Shown piece after piece: positions 48,098 through 57,464 of a stretch of DNA of 64,000 nucleotides (the stretch's first letter is position 1; every line of letters starts with the position of its first letter). The translations under genes and the position numbers were made by a program. The stretch comes from Candidatus Peribacteria bacterium. Its GTDB lineage: Bacteria > Patescibacteriota > Gracilibacteria > UBA1369 > 2-02-FULL-48-14. The notes under the pieces were generated by a model, which had not been told where the DNA came from, searched no databases, and saw only the letters and a list, made by a program, of their open reading frames with translations. Where the stretch lies: the NCBI GenBank assembly GCA_943349825.1, contig CALQZQ010000002.1:62001-126000 (forward strand), written 5' to 3'.

Positions 48098-49222
48098 TCA
48101 AAGATATTTTTTTCCACGCACTTTCTCCGGCAGAAAATCTTCCTTGGTGTATTTTTCATAACCTTCGCCATAGCCCATTTCTTTCATGAGCTTCGTCGGC
48201 GCGTTGCGCAGCTTCAGCGGAATGGGCAAGTTGCCGTGCATGCGCACGTCGGCCATCGCCAGGCCCAGAGCATTGCACACACTGCGGTCTTTTTTGCAGT
48301 TCGACAAATACGCCACGCCGTGCGCCAAGTTCAAATTGCATTCCGGCATACCGATGATCTCCACCGCGCGGAACACTTCGTTGGCCACCACCAGCGCCGT
48401 CGGTACCGCGAGCCCAATGTCTTCGCTGGCAAAAATCACCATGCGCCGTGCAATGAATTTAGGATCTTCACCGGCCTCGATCATGCGCGCCAAATAATAC
48501 AGTGCCGCGTCCGGCTGACTGGCCCGCATGCTTTTAATAAAAGCGCTGATGATGTTGTAATGCTCTTCGCCCTTCTTATCGTAGCGCAAAAAGGTGGACT
48601 GCACGGTGTTTTGCAAACTTTCCACAGTCACTTTCCCATACAATCGCAGCGTGTTGTCCAGCACCGTGATGAGCTGCCGCGCATCGCCATCCGCCATGCG
48701 AATCAGCCACTCGCGCGCTTCCTTGTTCAGTTTGATTTTCGTACGATCCACAATCTCACTCATGTCTTCCTCCGAAAGCGGCGTCAGCGTGAACACACGG
48801 CAACGCGACAAGAGCGCCGGAATCACTTCAAAACTCGGATTCTCCGTGGTGGCGCCGATCAAAGTCAGCTCGCCTTTTTCCACATAGGGCAATAAGAAAT
48901 CCTGCTGCGCCTTGTTGAAGCGATGGATTTCATCCAAAAACAAAATCTTCGGTCTGCCCCAGTTCGGCTCTTCCAAAAGCGCCTTGATGTCCGGCTTTCC
49001 CGCCGAAACCGCAGAAAGTTCGTAGAGTTGACCTTCCAGCGCAGACGCATAGAGCTTGGCCAGAGTGGTTTTCCCCACGCCCGGCGGCCCCCACAAAAGA
49101 AAGGAAAACAAATGCTTGTCCGCAATCGCCTTATTGAGAGGTTTGCCGGCAGCCACCAAGTGCTTTTGGCCGACAAATTCCTCAAGCTTTTGAGGTCGGA
49201 GTTGAGAGGCTAGGGGTTCCAT
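48098..49222 (-). CDS. rarA: replication-associated recombination protein A (RarA/MgsA AAA ATPase)
   Basis: [68 protein letters not shown]. Confidence 0.95.
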   Translation of the reverse strand: MEPLASQLRPQKLEEFVGQKHLVAAGKPLNKAIADKHLFSFLLWGPPGVGKTTLAKLYASALEGQLYELSAVSAGKPDIKALLEEPNWGRPKILFLDEIHRFNKAQQDFLLPYVEKGELTLIGATTENPSFEVIPALLSRCRVFTLTPLSEEDMSEIVDRTKIKLNKEAREWLIRMADGDARQLITVLDNTLRLYGKVTVESLQNTVQSTFLRYDKKGEEHYNIISAFIKSMRASQPDAALYYLARMIEAGEDPKFIARRMVIFASEDIGLAVPTALVVANEVFRAVEIIGMPECNLNLAHGVAYLSNCKKDRSVCNALGLAMADVRMHGNLPIPLKLRNAPTKLMKEMGYGEGYEKYTKEDFLPEKVRGKKYL

Positions 49223-49341
49223 AGGCTGTAGACAAATGTCGACACAGCAAATTAAACCATATCCCTACCGCTAATCAATCAGATTGAGTTGACGGTCCCA
49301 AGCCAAAAATCTAAAGTTGGACAGATTTAACTTCTATTTTT

Positions 49342-50457
49342 ATGTTTCGAAAGTCCCTCTTCACAGCGGTGACCCTGTCCTCCGTACTTTTAGCCAGTTG
49401 TGGTGGAACCGGTTCCGCAAAAACCATCACGCTCGGAGCTCTCGGTCCTTTGACCGGTGACGCTTCTTCTTATGGTATCGACATGCAAAACGCAGCTTCC
49501 CTTGCTGTAAAGGACATCAACGCCGCTTGGGCGGCGGAGGGCATGACTTTGGAGCTCCAATGGGAAAACGGAGCTTGTAACGGTAAAGATGGCGCTACTG
49601 CTGCTCAAAAACTCGTGGATGTAGATGGCGCTCAAGTCATCCTCGGAGGATTCTGTTCCAGCGAAACGCTGGCTGCAGCTCCCATCACCGAAGCCGCTAA
49701 AGTACTGCTTTTCTCTCCCGGTTCTTCCAGCCCAGACGTGACCAACGCCGGTGACTATGTTTACCGCGATTGGCCTTCCGATTCCTACCAAGGAACCAAG
49801 CTCGCTGAATTTGCCAACGAAAACGGATGGAAGACGGTAGCCATGGTTTCTGAAGAAACCGACTACGCCAAAGGAATCGCTGGTGCGTTCACTGCTCGCT
49901 TCCAAGAACTCGGTGGAACGGTGACCGAAGAAAAATACCTCTCTGAAGACACCGATTTCAAAACGCAAATCACCAAGCTCAATGCCGGGGCCCCCGACGC
50001 ATGGTTCGTGAATCCTCAAACACCGGTGAAGGCCGATGTGCTATTCAAACAGATGCAAGACCTGGGCATCGAAGGACCTTTCTTGCTCAACGATGTAGCC
50101 GGAACTTCCAACGACCTGCTCACGAATTACAAGGATTACTTGGAAGGCTCTTACACCGCCACTCTCTACATCGATGAAGAATCTGAGGGAGTGAAGGCCT
50201 TCAAAGCCAACTACGAGGCTACTTACGGCAGCCAACCCAATTACTTGGGCTACGATCTGACCACTTACGACGCGGTATGGATCCTCGCCAACGCGGTGCT
50301 TGAAGTAGGCAACAACGGGGAAGCCGTGAAAGCCTACCTCGATAGCTTCACCGGTTACGATGGACTCGCCGGACACACAGATTTCGATGCCAACGGTGAT
50401 CCTCTCGCAGGACACTCTGTCTACAAAATCGTCAGCGGAGCCATTGTGAAGCAGTAG
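49342..50457 (+). CDS. branched-chain amino acid-type ABC transporter substrate-binding lipoprotein
   Basis: Lipobox LLASCGG; TLGALGPLTGDASSYGIDMQNAASLAVKDIN; first gene of a five-gene liv-type operon. Confidence 0.9.
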   Translation: MFRKSLFTAVTLSSVLLASCGGTGSAKTITLGALGPLTGDASSYGIDMQNAASLAVKDINAAWAAEGMTLELQWENGACNGKDGATAAQKLVDVDGAQVILGGFCSSETLAAAPITEAAKVLLFSPGSSSPDVTNAGDYVYRDWPSDSYQGTKLAEFANENGWKTVAMVSEETDYAKGIAGAFTARFQELGGTVTEEKYLSEDTDFKTQITKLNAGAPDAWFVNPQTPVKADVLFKQMQDLGIEGPFLLNDVAGTSNDLLTNYKDYLEGSYTATLYIDEESEGVKAFKANYEATYGSQPNYLGYDLTTYDAVWILANAVLEVGNNGEAVKAYLDSFTGYDGLAGHTDFDANGDPLAGHSVYKIVSGAIVKQ

Positions 50458-50458
50458 G

Positions 50459-51373
50459 ATGGACATCCTCCCGCAACTCCTCATCAACGGACTCATCAGC
50501 GGCAGCACCATCGCACTCATTGCGGTGGGGCTGTCCTTGATTTTCGGCGTTCTCAAATTCATGAACTTTGCCCATGGAGAAATTGCCATGCTGGGAGCTT
50601 ATTTCTACTATTATTTTTTCATCACCCTGGGTTGGCCGGTACTGCCCAGCATGGCCATCACCGTGGCCCTCTGCGCCTTTGTGGGCTTCCTTTTCAATCG
50701 CTTCATTTTCTGGCCGCTGCGTAAGGAATCACAATGGACTTTGCTCATCGTTTCGGTAGGGGTGGGGATGCTGATCAAAAACAGCGTTCAGCTGGTGGCT
50801 AGTGGGTCCACGCGCACCTACTCCCAAGCCAACGAGCCCAGCGTCGTTCACCATTTCTTCGGTGATGCGCTCATCATCACGAGCAACCAAATCCTCATCA
50901 TTGTGTCCGCCTTTGTCCTGATGCTCGGCCTCTTTTTCTTTTTGAAGTACAGCAAGCTGGGCAAATCCATTCGCGCCCTTTCGGACAACATGAGCCTCGC
51001 CGGTGTCGTGGGCATAGATATCCGCCGCAGCGTCGATTGGATCTTCGTTCTCAGCAGCGCCATCGCGGGTTTCGCCGGCATTCTCATTGCTTACGAAGAA
51101 AGCCTTACTCCCAACATGGGTCAGCACCTATCCATTCTCGCCTTCGTCGCCGTGATTTTAGGCGGACTGGGCAGCATTCCCGGCGCTCTGGTGGGAGGGC
51201 TGCTCATTGGACTCTTGCAAGACGTGGGCACAGGCCTCACCATCGGTGGTTATTCCATTCCTTCCAGTTACAAATCACTGATCGCCTTTTCCGTTTTGAT
51301 TCTCTTTTTGCTTTTCCGCCCACGTGGACTTTTTGGCATCAGTTTGGAAGAAGATAAATCCCAAAAAGAATGA
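50459..51373 (+). CDS. livH: liv-type ABC transporter permease (LivH)
   Basis: LLINGLISGSTIALIAVGLSLIFGVLKFMNFAHGEIAMLGAY. Confidence 0.93.
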   Translation: MDILPQLLINGLISGSTIALIAVGLSLIFGVLKFMNFAHGEIAMLGAYFYYYFFITLGWPVLPSMAITVALCAFVGFLFNRFIFWPLRKESQWTLLIVSVGVGMLIKNSVQLVASGSTRTYSQANEPSVVHHFFGDALIITSNQILIIVSAFVLMLGLFFFLKYSKLGKSIRALSDNMSLAGVVGIDIRRSVDWIFVLSSAIAGFAGILIAYEESLTPNMGQHLSILAFVAVILGGLGSIPGALVGGLLIGLLQDVGTGLTIGGYSIPSSYKSLIAFSVLILFLLFRPRGLFGISLEEDKSQKE

Positions 51374-52266
51374 ACTATTTCTACCACCTTGCCACACTCA
51401 TGTGTCTCTATCTGCTCTTGGCGCAGAGCATGAACATGTACTTGGGATTCACGGGCATCCTCGCTCTCTGCCACATCGCTTTCTATGGAATTGGAGCCTA
51501 CGCCAGTGCGCTGCTCGTCATGCACGGCGCCCCCTTTGAACTGGCCTTTCTCGCCGCGGGAATTCTGCCCGCGCTGCTCAGCATACTGCTCGGCCTCACA
51601 TCGATTCGTTTGAAAGCCGACTACCTCGGAATTGCCACGCTAGGTTTCGCACAAATCGTCTCTTCGATTCTCCAAAATTGGGATTCACTCACGCGCGGTG
51701 CCCTCGGCCTCGCCGGTATTCCCAAGCCGGAAATTTTTGGCGTCACCTTCGCGGACAAAGCCTCGTTCTTTTACCTCACCGCAGGTATTACAGCCGTGCT
51801 GATGTTCGTCATGTACCGCATTCTCAAATCGCCGTTTGGTCGTGTACTGGAAACCATTCGTGACGATGAAGTGGCCGCCATGAGTTTGGGAAAAAACACC
51901 GTCGCTTACAAACTCACGGCTTTTGGAATCGGCGCGCTCGTGGCTGGTTTTGCAGGTTCACTCTTTGCTCACTTCATCACATTCATTGATCCCGCCTCCT
52001 TCGTCATCAACGACCTCTCGCTGATTTTGGTGATTACAGTTTTGGGTGGACTCGGAACTTTCCGTGGACCTTTTTTGGGAGTACTGGCCATCATGGTATT
52101 CTTCGAACCTTTGCGCTTTTTGCCACTCCCCGCTGAATATCTGGGCCCACTCCGCCTCTGGATTTACAGTCTGCTTTTCGTACTCACACTCCGCTTCGTA
52201 CCCAGTGGACTGGGAGGGCTCTGGAAACACCGCAGCCGTCGGGGACAACAATTCACTCGCTACTAA
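51370..52266 (+). CDS. livM: liv-type ABC transporter permease (LivM)
   Basis: NMYLGFTGILALCHIAFYGIGAYASALL, GLAGIPKPEIFG; overlaps livH by 4 bp. Confidence 0.93.
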   Translation: MNYFYHLATLMCLYLLLAQSMNMYLGFTGILALCHIAFYGIGAYASALLVMHGAPFELAFLAAGILPALLSILLGLTSIRLKADYLGIATLGFAQIVSSILQNWDSLTRGALGLAGIPKPEIFGVTFADKASFFYLTAGITAVLMFVMYRILKSPFGRVLETIRDDEVAAMSLGKNTVAYKLTAFGIGALVAGFAGSLFAHFITFIDPASFVINDLSLILVITVLGGLGTFRGPFLGVLAIMVFFEPLRFLPLPAEYLGPLRLWIYSLLFVLTLRFVPSGLGGLWKHRSRRGQQFTRY

Positions 52267-53022
52267 ATGGAAAACATCCTCACCATTCGCGCCGCGCACA
52301 AAGCTTTCGGTGGCCTCAAAGCCATCGATGGCTGCAGTTTTGAAGTGCGTCGGGGCAGCATCACCGGGCTCATCGGCCCCAACGGGGCAGGGAAGACCAC
52401 GGCCTTCAACCTCCTCACGGGCCTGTCCACTCCGGACTCCGGCACCGTGCATTTTGAAGGCAAAGACATCACGCGCTGGCCCACTTATAAACGCGCTCGC
52501 CTCGGCCTCACTCGCACCTTCCAAATGATTCGCATTTTCCCGGAACTCACGGTGCTCGACAATCTCAAAGTCGCACTCAAAGACAATCAGCAGGGACTGC
52601 ACCAAATTTTCCTCAACCAGAAAAAGCTGCAAGCGCGCCTCACCGAAGAAGCGCTCGAACTTCTAGACACCGTAAACTTAGCCGACAAAGCCCATCTTTT
52701 TGCAGGCCAGCTTTCTTACGGCCAACAAAAACTCCTGGAAATTCTCCGTGCCGCTGCCATGGACCCACGTATGATTTTACTCGACGAACCCGCTGCCGGG
52801 ATCAATCGCACGGCGCTCAAAACGATCACCGACTTGATTTTGCATCTACAAGCGCAAGGCAAAACCATCCTCATCATCGAGCACGACATGAACTTCATCA
52901 TGCAGCTCTGCGAAAAAGTGATCGTCATGGATTTCGGCCGCGTGATTGCGGAAGGCACTCCAGGCGACATTCAAAAAAATCCCAAAGTTTTAGAAGCTTA
53001 CCTTGGACGGACCGCAGCGTAG
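52267..53022 (+). CDS. livG: liv-type ABC transporter ATP-binding protein (LivG)
   Basis: GLIGPNGAGKTTAFNLLTG, LSYGQQKLLEILRAAAMDPRMILLDEPAAGIN. Confidence 0.94.
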   Translation: MENILTIRAAHKAFGGLKAIDGCSFEVRRGSITGLIGPNGAGKTTAFNLLTGLSTPDSGTVHFEGKDITRWPTYKRARLGLTRTFQMIRIFPELTVLDNLKVALKDNQQGLHQIFLNQKKLQARLTEEALELLDTVNLADKAHLFAGQLSYGQQKLLEILRAAAMDPRMILLDEPAAGINRTALKTITDLILHLQAQGKTILIIEHDMNFIMQLCEKVIVMDFGRVIAEGTPGDIQKNPKVLEAYLGRTAA

Positions 53023-53065
53023 CGAAGGTCTTTATTTAAAAAAGAGTCATCTACTTCACAACACT

Positions 53066-53773
53066 ATGCTTATAATTTCTCACCTCACCGCCAGCTACGG
53101 AGGACCCACGATCATCAAAGATGTGGCGCTCGAAATCAACGAAAAAGAAATCGTTACGCTTATCGGGCCAAACGGTGCCGGAAAATCCACCGTGCTCCGC
53201 AGCATTTTTGGAATCACTCAGCTCAACAAAAATTCCTCGATTCGTTTTTTCGATCAAGAACTCACCGGCCTCTCCACCCAAGAAATCGTGCAACTCGGCA
53301 TCACTTACGACCCCCAAGGCCGCACCATTTTCCCCTCGCTCACCGTGGACGAAAATTTAGACATGGGCGCCTACCTCCTCATCGATTCCAATCTGGTCCG
53401 CGAGCGCAAAGACTACGTCTACAAGGAATTCCCTCGTCTCAAAGAACGCCGCGACCAAAAGTCCAAAACACTCTCCGGCGGGGAACAACAAATGCTCGCC
53501 ATCGGGCGCTGCCTCATGCTGTCTCCCAAACTCCTGCTGCTCGATGAACCTTCCATCGGTCTCGCTCCTAAAATCATCGCAGAAGTTTTTGAAAAACTCG
53601 TCCAAATCCGTGACTCAGGCGTATCCATTCTGATGGTGGAACAAAACGCTACTCAGGCCCTCAAAATCTCCGATCGCGCTTACGTGCTCGAACTCGGCGA
53701 AAACCGCCTCACGGGCACGGGCCACGAACTGCTCAAAAATCCGGAGGTCAAGAAGCTCTACCTAGGAGCCTAA
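53066..53773 (+). CDS. livF: liv-type ABC transporter ATP-binding protein (LivF)
   Basis: LIGPNGAGKSTVLRSIFG, LSGGEQQMLAIGRCLMLSPKLLLLDEPSIGLAPKI; start trimmed to ATG at 53066. Confidence 0.94.
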   Translation: MLIISHLTASYGGPTIIKDVALEINEKEIVTLIGPNGAGKSTVLRSIFGITQLNKNSSIRFFDQELTGLSTQEIVQLGITYDPQGRTIFPSLTVDENLDMGAYLLIDSNLVRERKDYVYKEFPRLKERRDQKSKTLSGGEQQMLAIGRCLMLSPKLLLLDEPSIGLAPKIIAEVFEKLVQIRDSGVSILMVEQNATQALKISDRAYVLELGENRLTGTGHELLKNPEVKKLYLGA

Positions 53774-54501
53774 TAATCCAAGAGCTCAGCCAAATCTCCT
53801 TTGTAACTGAGTCCATCCGGCAGCAAATTGACCACTTCCTGCATGTTCCCGTAGGCAAAGATCATCGTGAGGTCGTCTTTGTTGAGCCCTGTGAGAGTAG
53901 CCACTTGGTCCACCATGTCTGGATTGCTGATCCAAATGGACCGATACCCTTCGTAAAACAGGCGATATTCGTCAGCATAAGTTTTGACGATAAAAGCCGC
54001 CTCTTCTTGGTCGGAAAGCCCAGAGGGGATGAGCCCCTTGGTGTACTCAGCATCATAATTGGTTAGGCTGTGGTAGTTGTGAAAAATCTCCACTAGACCT
54101 TTTACCTCAGGGTTGCTCGAATCCATGGTCTCCAAAATGGTTTGTAGGCCGTAAGTACCACCCATGATTTGCACATAAACCAGCTTGGAATAATCCAAGC
54201 CCAAGCGGTTCGAAATCAGATCGGCATGACCCATGTTGTGGCTACCATCAGAATCCAGGCCAGTGTCATATTCAGAAGGTTCTCCGTACTGCTTCACCGC
54301 TTCCGTGTAGCGAGCATCCAAAACTTCCTCGGGAGTGCCGCCTTGGTACTGCTCTGAAAATTCCGTATTCATATCTTCCACTTGCTGAGTGGCTTCATCC
54401 ACAGCCAAATCCAATTTTTCTGTTTCAGTGAGTTCGGGAGCGCAGCCATTCAAAGCAAGACCGGCGCTCAGGGACAATAGAAACAAAGGGGCTTTATTCA
54501 T
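53770..54501 (-). CDS. hypothetical lipoprotein
   Basis: MNKAPLFLLSLSAGLALNGCAPE lipobox. Confidence 0.75.
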   Translation of the reverse strand: MNKAPLFLLSLSAGLALNGCAPELTETEKLDLAVDEATQQVEDMNTEFSEQYQGGTPEEVLDARYTEAVKQYGEPSEYDTGLDSDGSHNMGHADLISNRLGLDYSKLVYVQIMGGTYGLQTILETMDSSNPEVKGLVEIFHNYHSLTNYDAEYTKGLIPSGLSDQEEAAFIVKTYADEYRLFYEGYRSIWISNPDMVDQVATLTGLNKDDLTMIFAYGNMQEVVNLLPDGLSYKGDLAELLDY

Positions 54502-54581
54502 TGGGTGGAGTTAATCTGCCACAAACTTACATGTTTTTTACCCGAAGTAAATAAGTTATATTGATAAGGAACCGCACGCCT

Positions 54582-55592
54582 ATGTACCATAAACTTCTCC
54601 TCACGCTCGCTCTGTTGCTCTGCTCTTTTTCTGTAGCCGCCGCCACAGAAGCACCCGAAGAAGAATTTCCTTACTACGAAGGGATTGCGGCCTTCACAGA
54701 AAACGGTGAGTCGGATGTGATCATTGCGGAATTGTTTCCCACGGACTCCATCGATGCCGAAACTCTGGCTCAGGAAATCGTAGATAACATGAATTGGGAT
54801 GAAGACAAAAGCGCCAGCCTTTTCACCATGGAAGAGTTGGGCGACAGCATCGTAGACACCAGCGAAGAATGGTTTGTTCAAGCCGGCGTCACCGACACAC
54901 AAACCGATGTCACGGTTTATCTCACTTTTCATATAGCCAGTACGGACGAAAACGAAATCCTGGATCTCGTTCAAGAAAAACTGGCGCAGGTAACGCTTGA
55001 AAACGTTTTAGAGCACCTGTCTGTTTATGAAAAAGAAACCCAAGACAGCACCGTCTACGGAAGCATCATCATCAGCGATTTCTTCGGTTCCAACGATGTC
55101 TTCGATGATGTGGACAGTGGAAATGATTACTACGATGCCATCGCCTACGTGTACGATTACGGCATTGTACAAGGTTACGATGATGGCACCTACCGCCCAG
55201 AAAACAGCATCAATCGGGCGGAATTCACCAAAATCCTTTTGGAAGCCAAGTATCCCAGTGAAATGGCCACCGCCACGGGAGAGGCATGTTTCACGGATGT
55301 TATCGCAGAACAGTGGTACGCCAAATACGTGTGCTACGCCAAAACCACGGCCATCGTGGATGGTTACGACGATGGAACTTTCAAGCCAGAAGCTGCCATC
55401 AATATTGCAGAAGCGCTCAAAATCACGCTCAATGTTTTCTTCTCAGGCATTCCGGATGCCGCCGGAGCATGGTACGAAAAATACTGGGACTACGCGGAAA
55501 CCCAAGGACTACTGCTGGACGAATGGGAAACTGCCAGCGACGAACTCACTCGCGGCGCCATGGCCGAGTTGATTTATAGGATTGAAAATTAA
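54582..55592 (+). CDS. secreted SLH domain protein
   Basis: Signal peptide; YDYGIVQGYDDGTYRPENSINRAEFTKILLEA, CYAKTTAIVDGYDDGTFKPEAAINIAEAL. Confidence 0.9.
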   Translation: MYHKLLLTLALLLCSFSVAAATEAPEEEFPYYEGIAAFTENGESDVIIAELFPTDSIDAETLAQEIVDNMNWDEDKSASLFTMEELGDSIVDTSEEWFVQAGVTDTQTDVTVYLTFHIASTDENEILDLVQEKLAQVTLENVLEHLSVYEKETQDSTVYGSIIISDFFGSNDVFDDVDSGNDYYDAIAYVYDYGIVQGYDDGTYRPENSINRAEFTKILLEAKYPSEMATATGEACFTDVIAEQWYAKYVCYAKTTAIVDGYDDGTFKPEAAINIAEALKITLNVFFSGIPDAAGAWYEKYWDYAETQGLLLDEWETASDELTRGAMAELIYRIEN

Positions 55593-55640
55593 GTGTATTT
55601 CGTGTTATAAGGCCCCTCTGCAATAAAACTTATAGCTCAA

Positions 55641-56297
55641 ATGTCCGAACATTCTACCCACCTAACAGGTCGCATCGACGGCGCACTCCGTTATGGAGAA
55701 CCCATCCCTGCACACTTTGAGCTTAGGACTTCCTCGGGCATCCAATCCTTTGCTCCACATATTTTCAGGAACCTTGGTCTGCTTTTAAAATCTCTTCGAG
55801 AGAATGATCCGCAAGGTTACATAAGGGCTCAGCTTAAACACTTGGAAGATATGGGTGCGAGTAGTGAACTCGTTCAAGCCATTCTCCATACTACTGTGAA
55901 AGTTGACCTCTCCATCCATTTTGGGGCAGGGAATCGTGAGATGGCGATGGACATTATTCGAACCCTTGAAGAGTTAAAAAGAAAGGGAGGGGAAGTCTCA
56001 ACCTATGGTGAAGAGCGAGTCATCAGCGCTGGTGCTTATATATGGATGGTTGGGAATCGTCGCTTCACCCTTCCTGGTACGATATACTTCTGGCATACGC
56101 GCAAGCCGATTCCCGGCTATGTAAGCGACGCCGATAAAGCTGAAGACTTACAAATGATGAGGGGGCCTTTTTATGGTGCATCTGAACCCTTAAGAACCCG
56201 ATTCTTGCAGGGGATCGACCAGGATGAAAACGGCTGCCATGAAATCGACACCAGGGGAGAAGTGCTTGTCCGAGCAGGTTTAGCTGAATACAAGTAG
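55641..56297 (+). CDS. hypothetical protein with ClpP/crotonase-like signature (divergent)
   Basis: AMDIIRTLEELKRKGGEVSTYGEERVISAGAYIWMVGNRRFTLPGTIYFWHTRK resembles the ClpP-fold Ser (SAG) and His (H) regions. Confidence 0.65.
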   Translation: MSEHSTHLTGRIDGALRYGEPIPAHFELRTSSGIQSFAPHIFRNLGLLLKSLRENDPQGYIRAQLKHLEDMGASSELVQAILHTTVKVDLSIHFGAGNREMAMDIIRTLEELKRKGGEVSTYGEERVISAGAYIWMVGNRRFTLPGTIYFWHTRKPIPGYVSDADKAEDLQMMRGPFYGASEPLRTRFLQGIDQDENGCHEIDTRGEVLVRAGLAEYK

Positions 56298-56304
56298 AAC
56301 TGGA

Positions 56305-56580
56305 CTAAAGCTTCTTTAGTTTTTTAAGGAAATATAAGAATCCCTTCTTTCCATATTGGAAGGCCAAAGATCCGCGCGTTACGGTAGCAATACTTACGCC
56401 CATTTTTTCTGCGATCTCACGTTGCGGAGTGCCCTTGGCAAGCTCTTGGACAATCTGCCAACGCTCCGCCAGCACCGCGCGTTCTTGTGGAGTGAGTAAG
56501 TCACTCAATAATAAGTCGGCCTCCGCTTCATTTTTAACACTGGCCACTAATACGCATAAATCTTTGTACGATTTTTTCAT
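56305..56580 (-). CDS. trpR: Trp repressor (TrpR) family protein
   Basis: LLTPQERAVLAERWQIVQELAKGTPQREIAEKMGVSIATVTRGSL; aligns by eye to E. coli TrpR, with T44, R54 and R84 equivalents conserved. Confidence 0.85.
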   Translation of the reverse strand: MKKSYKDLCVLVASVKNEAEADLLLSDLLTPQERAVLAERWQIVQELAKGTPQREIAEKMGVSIATVTRGSLAFQYGKKGFLYFLKKLKKL

Positions 56581-56622
56581 TTGACAGTGTACTATTGTAC
56601 TAGTACACTAAGCTCCAATCAA
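56581..56622. promoter_or_regulatory. divergent promoters with shared 22-bp operator GTGTACTATTGTACTAGTACAC
   Basis: Plus: TTGACA (56581-56586)-N17-TACACT (56604-56609). Minus: TTGATT (56622-56617)-N17-TACAAT (56599-56594). Operator 56587-56608 has perfect 8-bp arms GTGTACTA/TAGTACAC. Confidence 0.8.
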
Positions 56623-56626
56623 CACT

Positions 56627-56713
56627 ATGTCAATGCAACTCACTCTCACATTCCAAAGCAAATGGTGGCAAGTCCTGAAGTCAATTCAGAGGGCTTGGCG
56701 CCTGCGCGCATAA
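56627..56713 (+). CDS. Trp-codon leader peptide MSMQLTLTFQSKWWQVLKSIQRAWRLRA
   Basis: Tandem TGG TGG at 56663-56668, third TGG at 56696-56698, TAA at 56711-56713, followed by attenuator stems. Confidence 0.8.
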   Translation: MSMQLTLTFQSKWWQVLKSIQRAWRLRA

Positions 56714-56736
56714 ATTCTTCAAAACCTAAAGAACTT

Positions 56737-56764
56737 AACCCTCTGAAGAAGAGGGTTTTTATTT
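56737..56764 (+). terminator. rho-independent terminator (attenuator 3:4 stem)
   Basis: AACCCTCT-GAAGA-AGAGGGTT followed by TTTATTT. Confidence 0.85.
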
Positions 56765-56777
56765 ACAAACTTATTTT

Positions 56778-57311
56778 ATGAAAAACAATCTAATACCATT
56801 CCCAGGAAGAACAGGTGAAGATATCGATGACGCAGATGATTTCTGCGGGGCAGCAGGCTTTATGTTCGAAGGCGGAGCCTCTCCTCGTCCGACTTTGCCT
56901 CAATCTGCCGCCGACTCTATAGAACTCTATAAATTTGAGCGCCAAGTAATGGACAAGCTGAATGCCGCCCTAGGACTCGAAGGCAAGGAGCAAGCTTCCG
57001 TTGCATTCCACGTGCCTGAAGCTTTAAGAGAGGAGTTCAAACAGGTACTTCTTAAAGTGCTCACTAGAAGTAAAAAAGTGGCACATCGCAGCCGCCGTAT
57101 TTTAACGGTTTCCCACCCCGAAATGACCAGAGGGGAGCAAGTACCTTTCCTAAAAGAACTCGGTGAAGTTCCTCAGCTTACCCTGCGATCCGCAACGACC
57201 GAAGAACTCAAAATGATGCACTCACTGAGCTCAGTTTTCCCTGAACTATTGGATGCGAGGAACGCCATCCAGTCGGTGCCTCAAGAGACCGTTTCGCCTT
57301 ATTCCTTTTAA
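56778..57311 (+). CDS. hypothetical protein (contains no Trp) under Trp-type attenuator
   Basis: 177-aa ORF beginning 14 nt after the terminator U-tract. Confidence 0.8.
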   Translation: MKNNLIPFPGRTGEDIDDADDFCGAAGFMFEGGASPRPTLPQSAADSIELYKFERQVMDKLNAALGLEGKEQASVAFHVPEALREEFKQVLLKVLTRSKKVAHRSRRILTVSHPEMTRGEQVPFLKELGEVPQLTLRSATTEELKMMHSLSSVFPELLDARNAIQSVPQETVSPYSF

Positions 57312-57464
57312 AAATACTTAAATCTCCATGCTCGTGGTTCGCCGTATGCATCGCAGTGACCTTCCTCCCTTAAAAAACCCGAAGAGCTAGCCACCTATAG
57401 AAAGTTTTATGCTCCTTGATGGGGGCGAAAGAGGATGCTAGATTAAAGCTGATTTCCAACCGCT

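Noticed and set aside
56581-56781. 66-aa plus-strand ORF across the Trp leader in another frame
   Set aside because: It begins inside the -35 box of the promoter and overlaps the WW leader peptide in a different frame.
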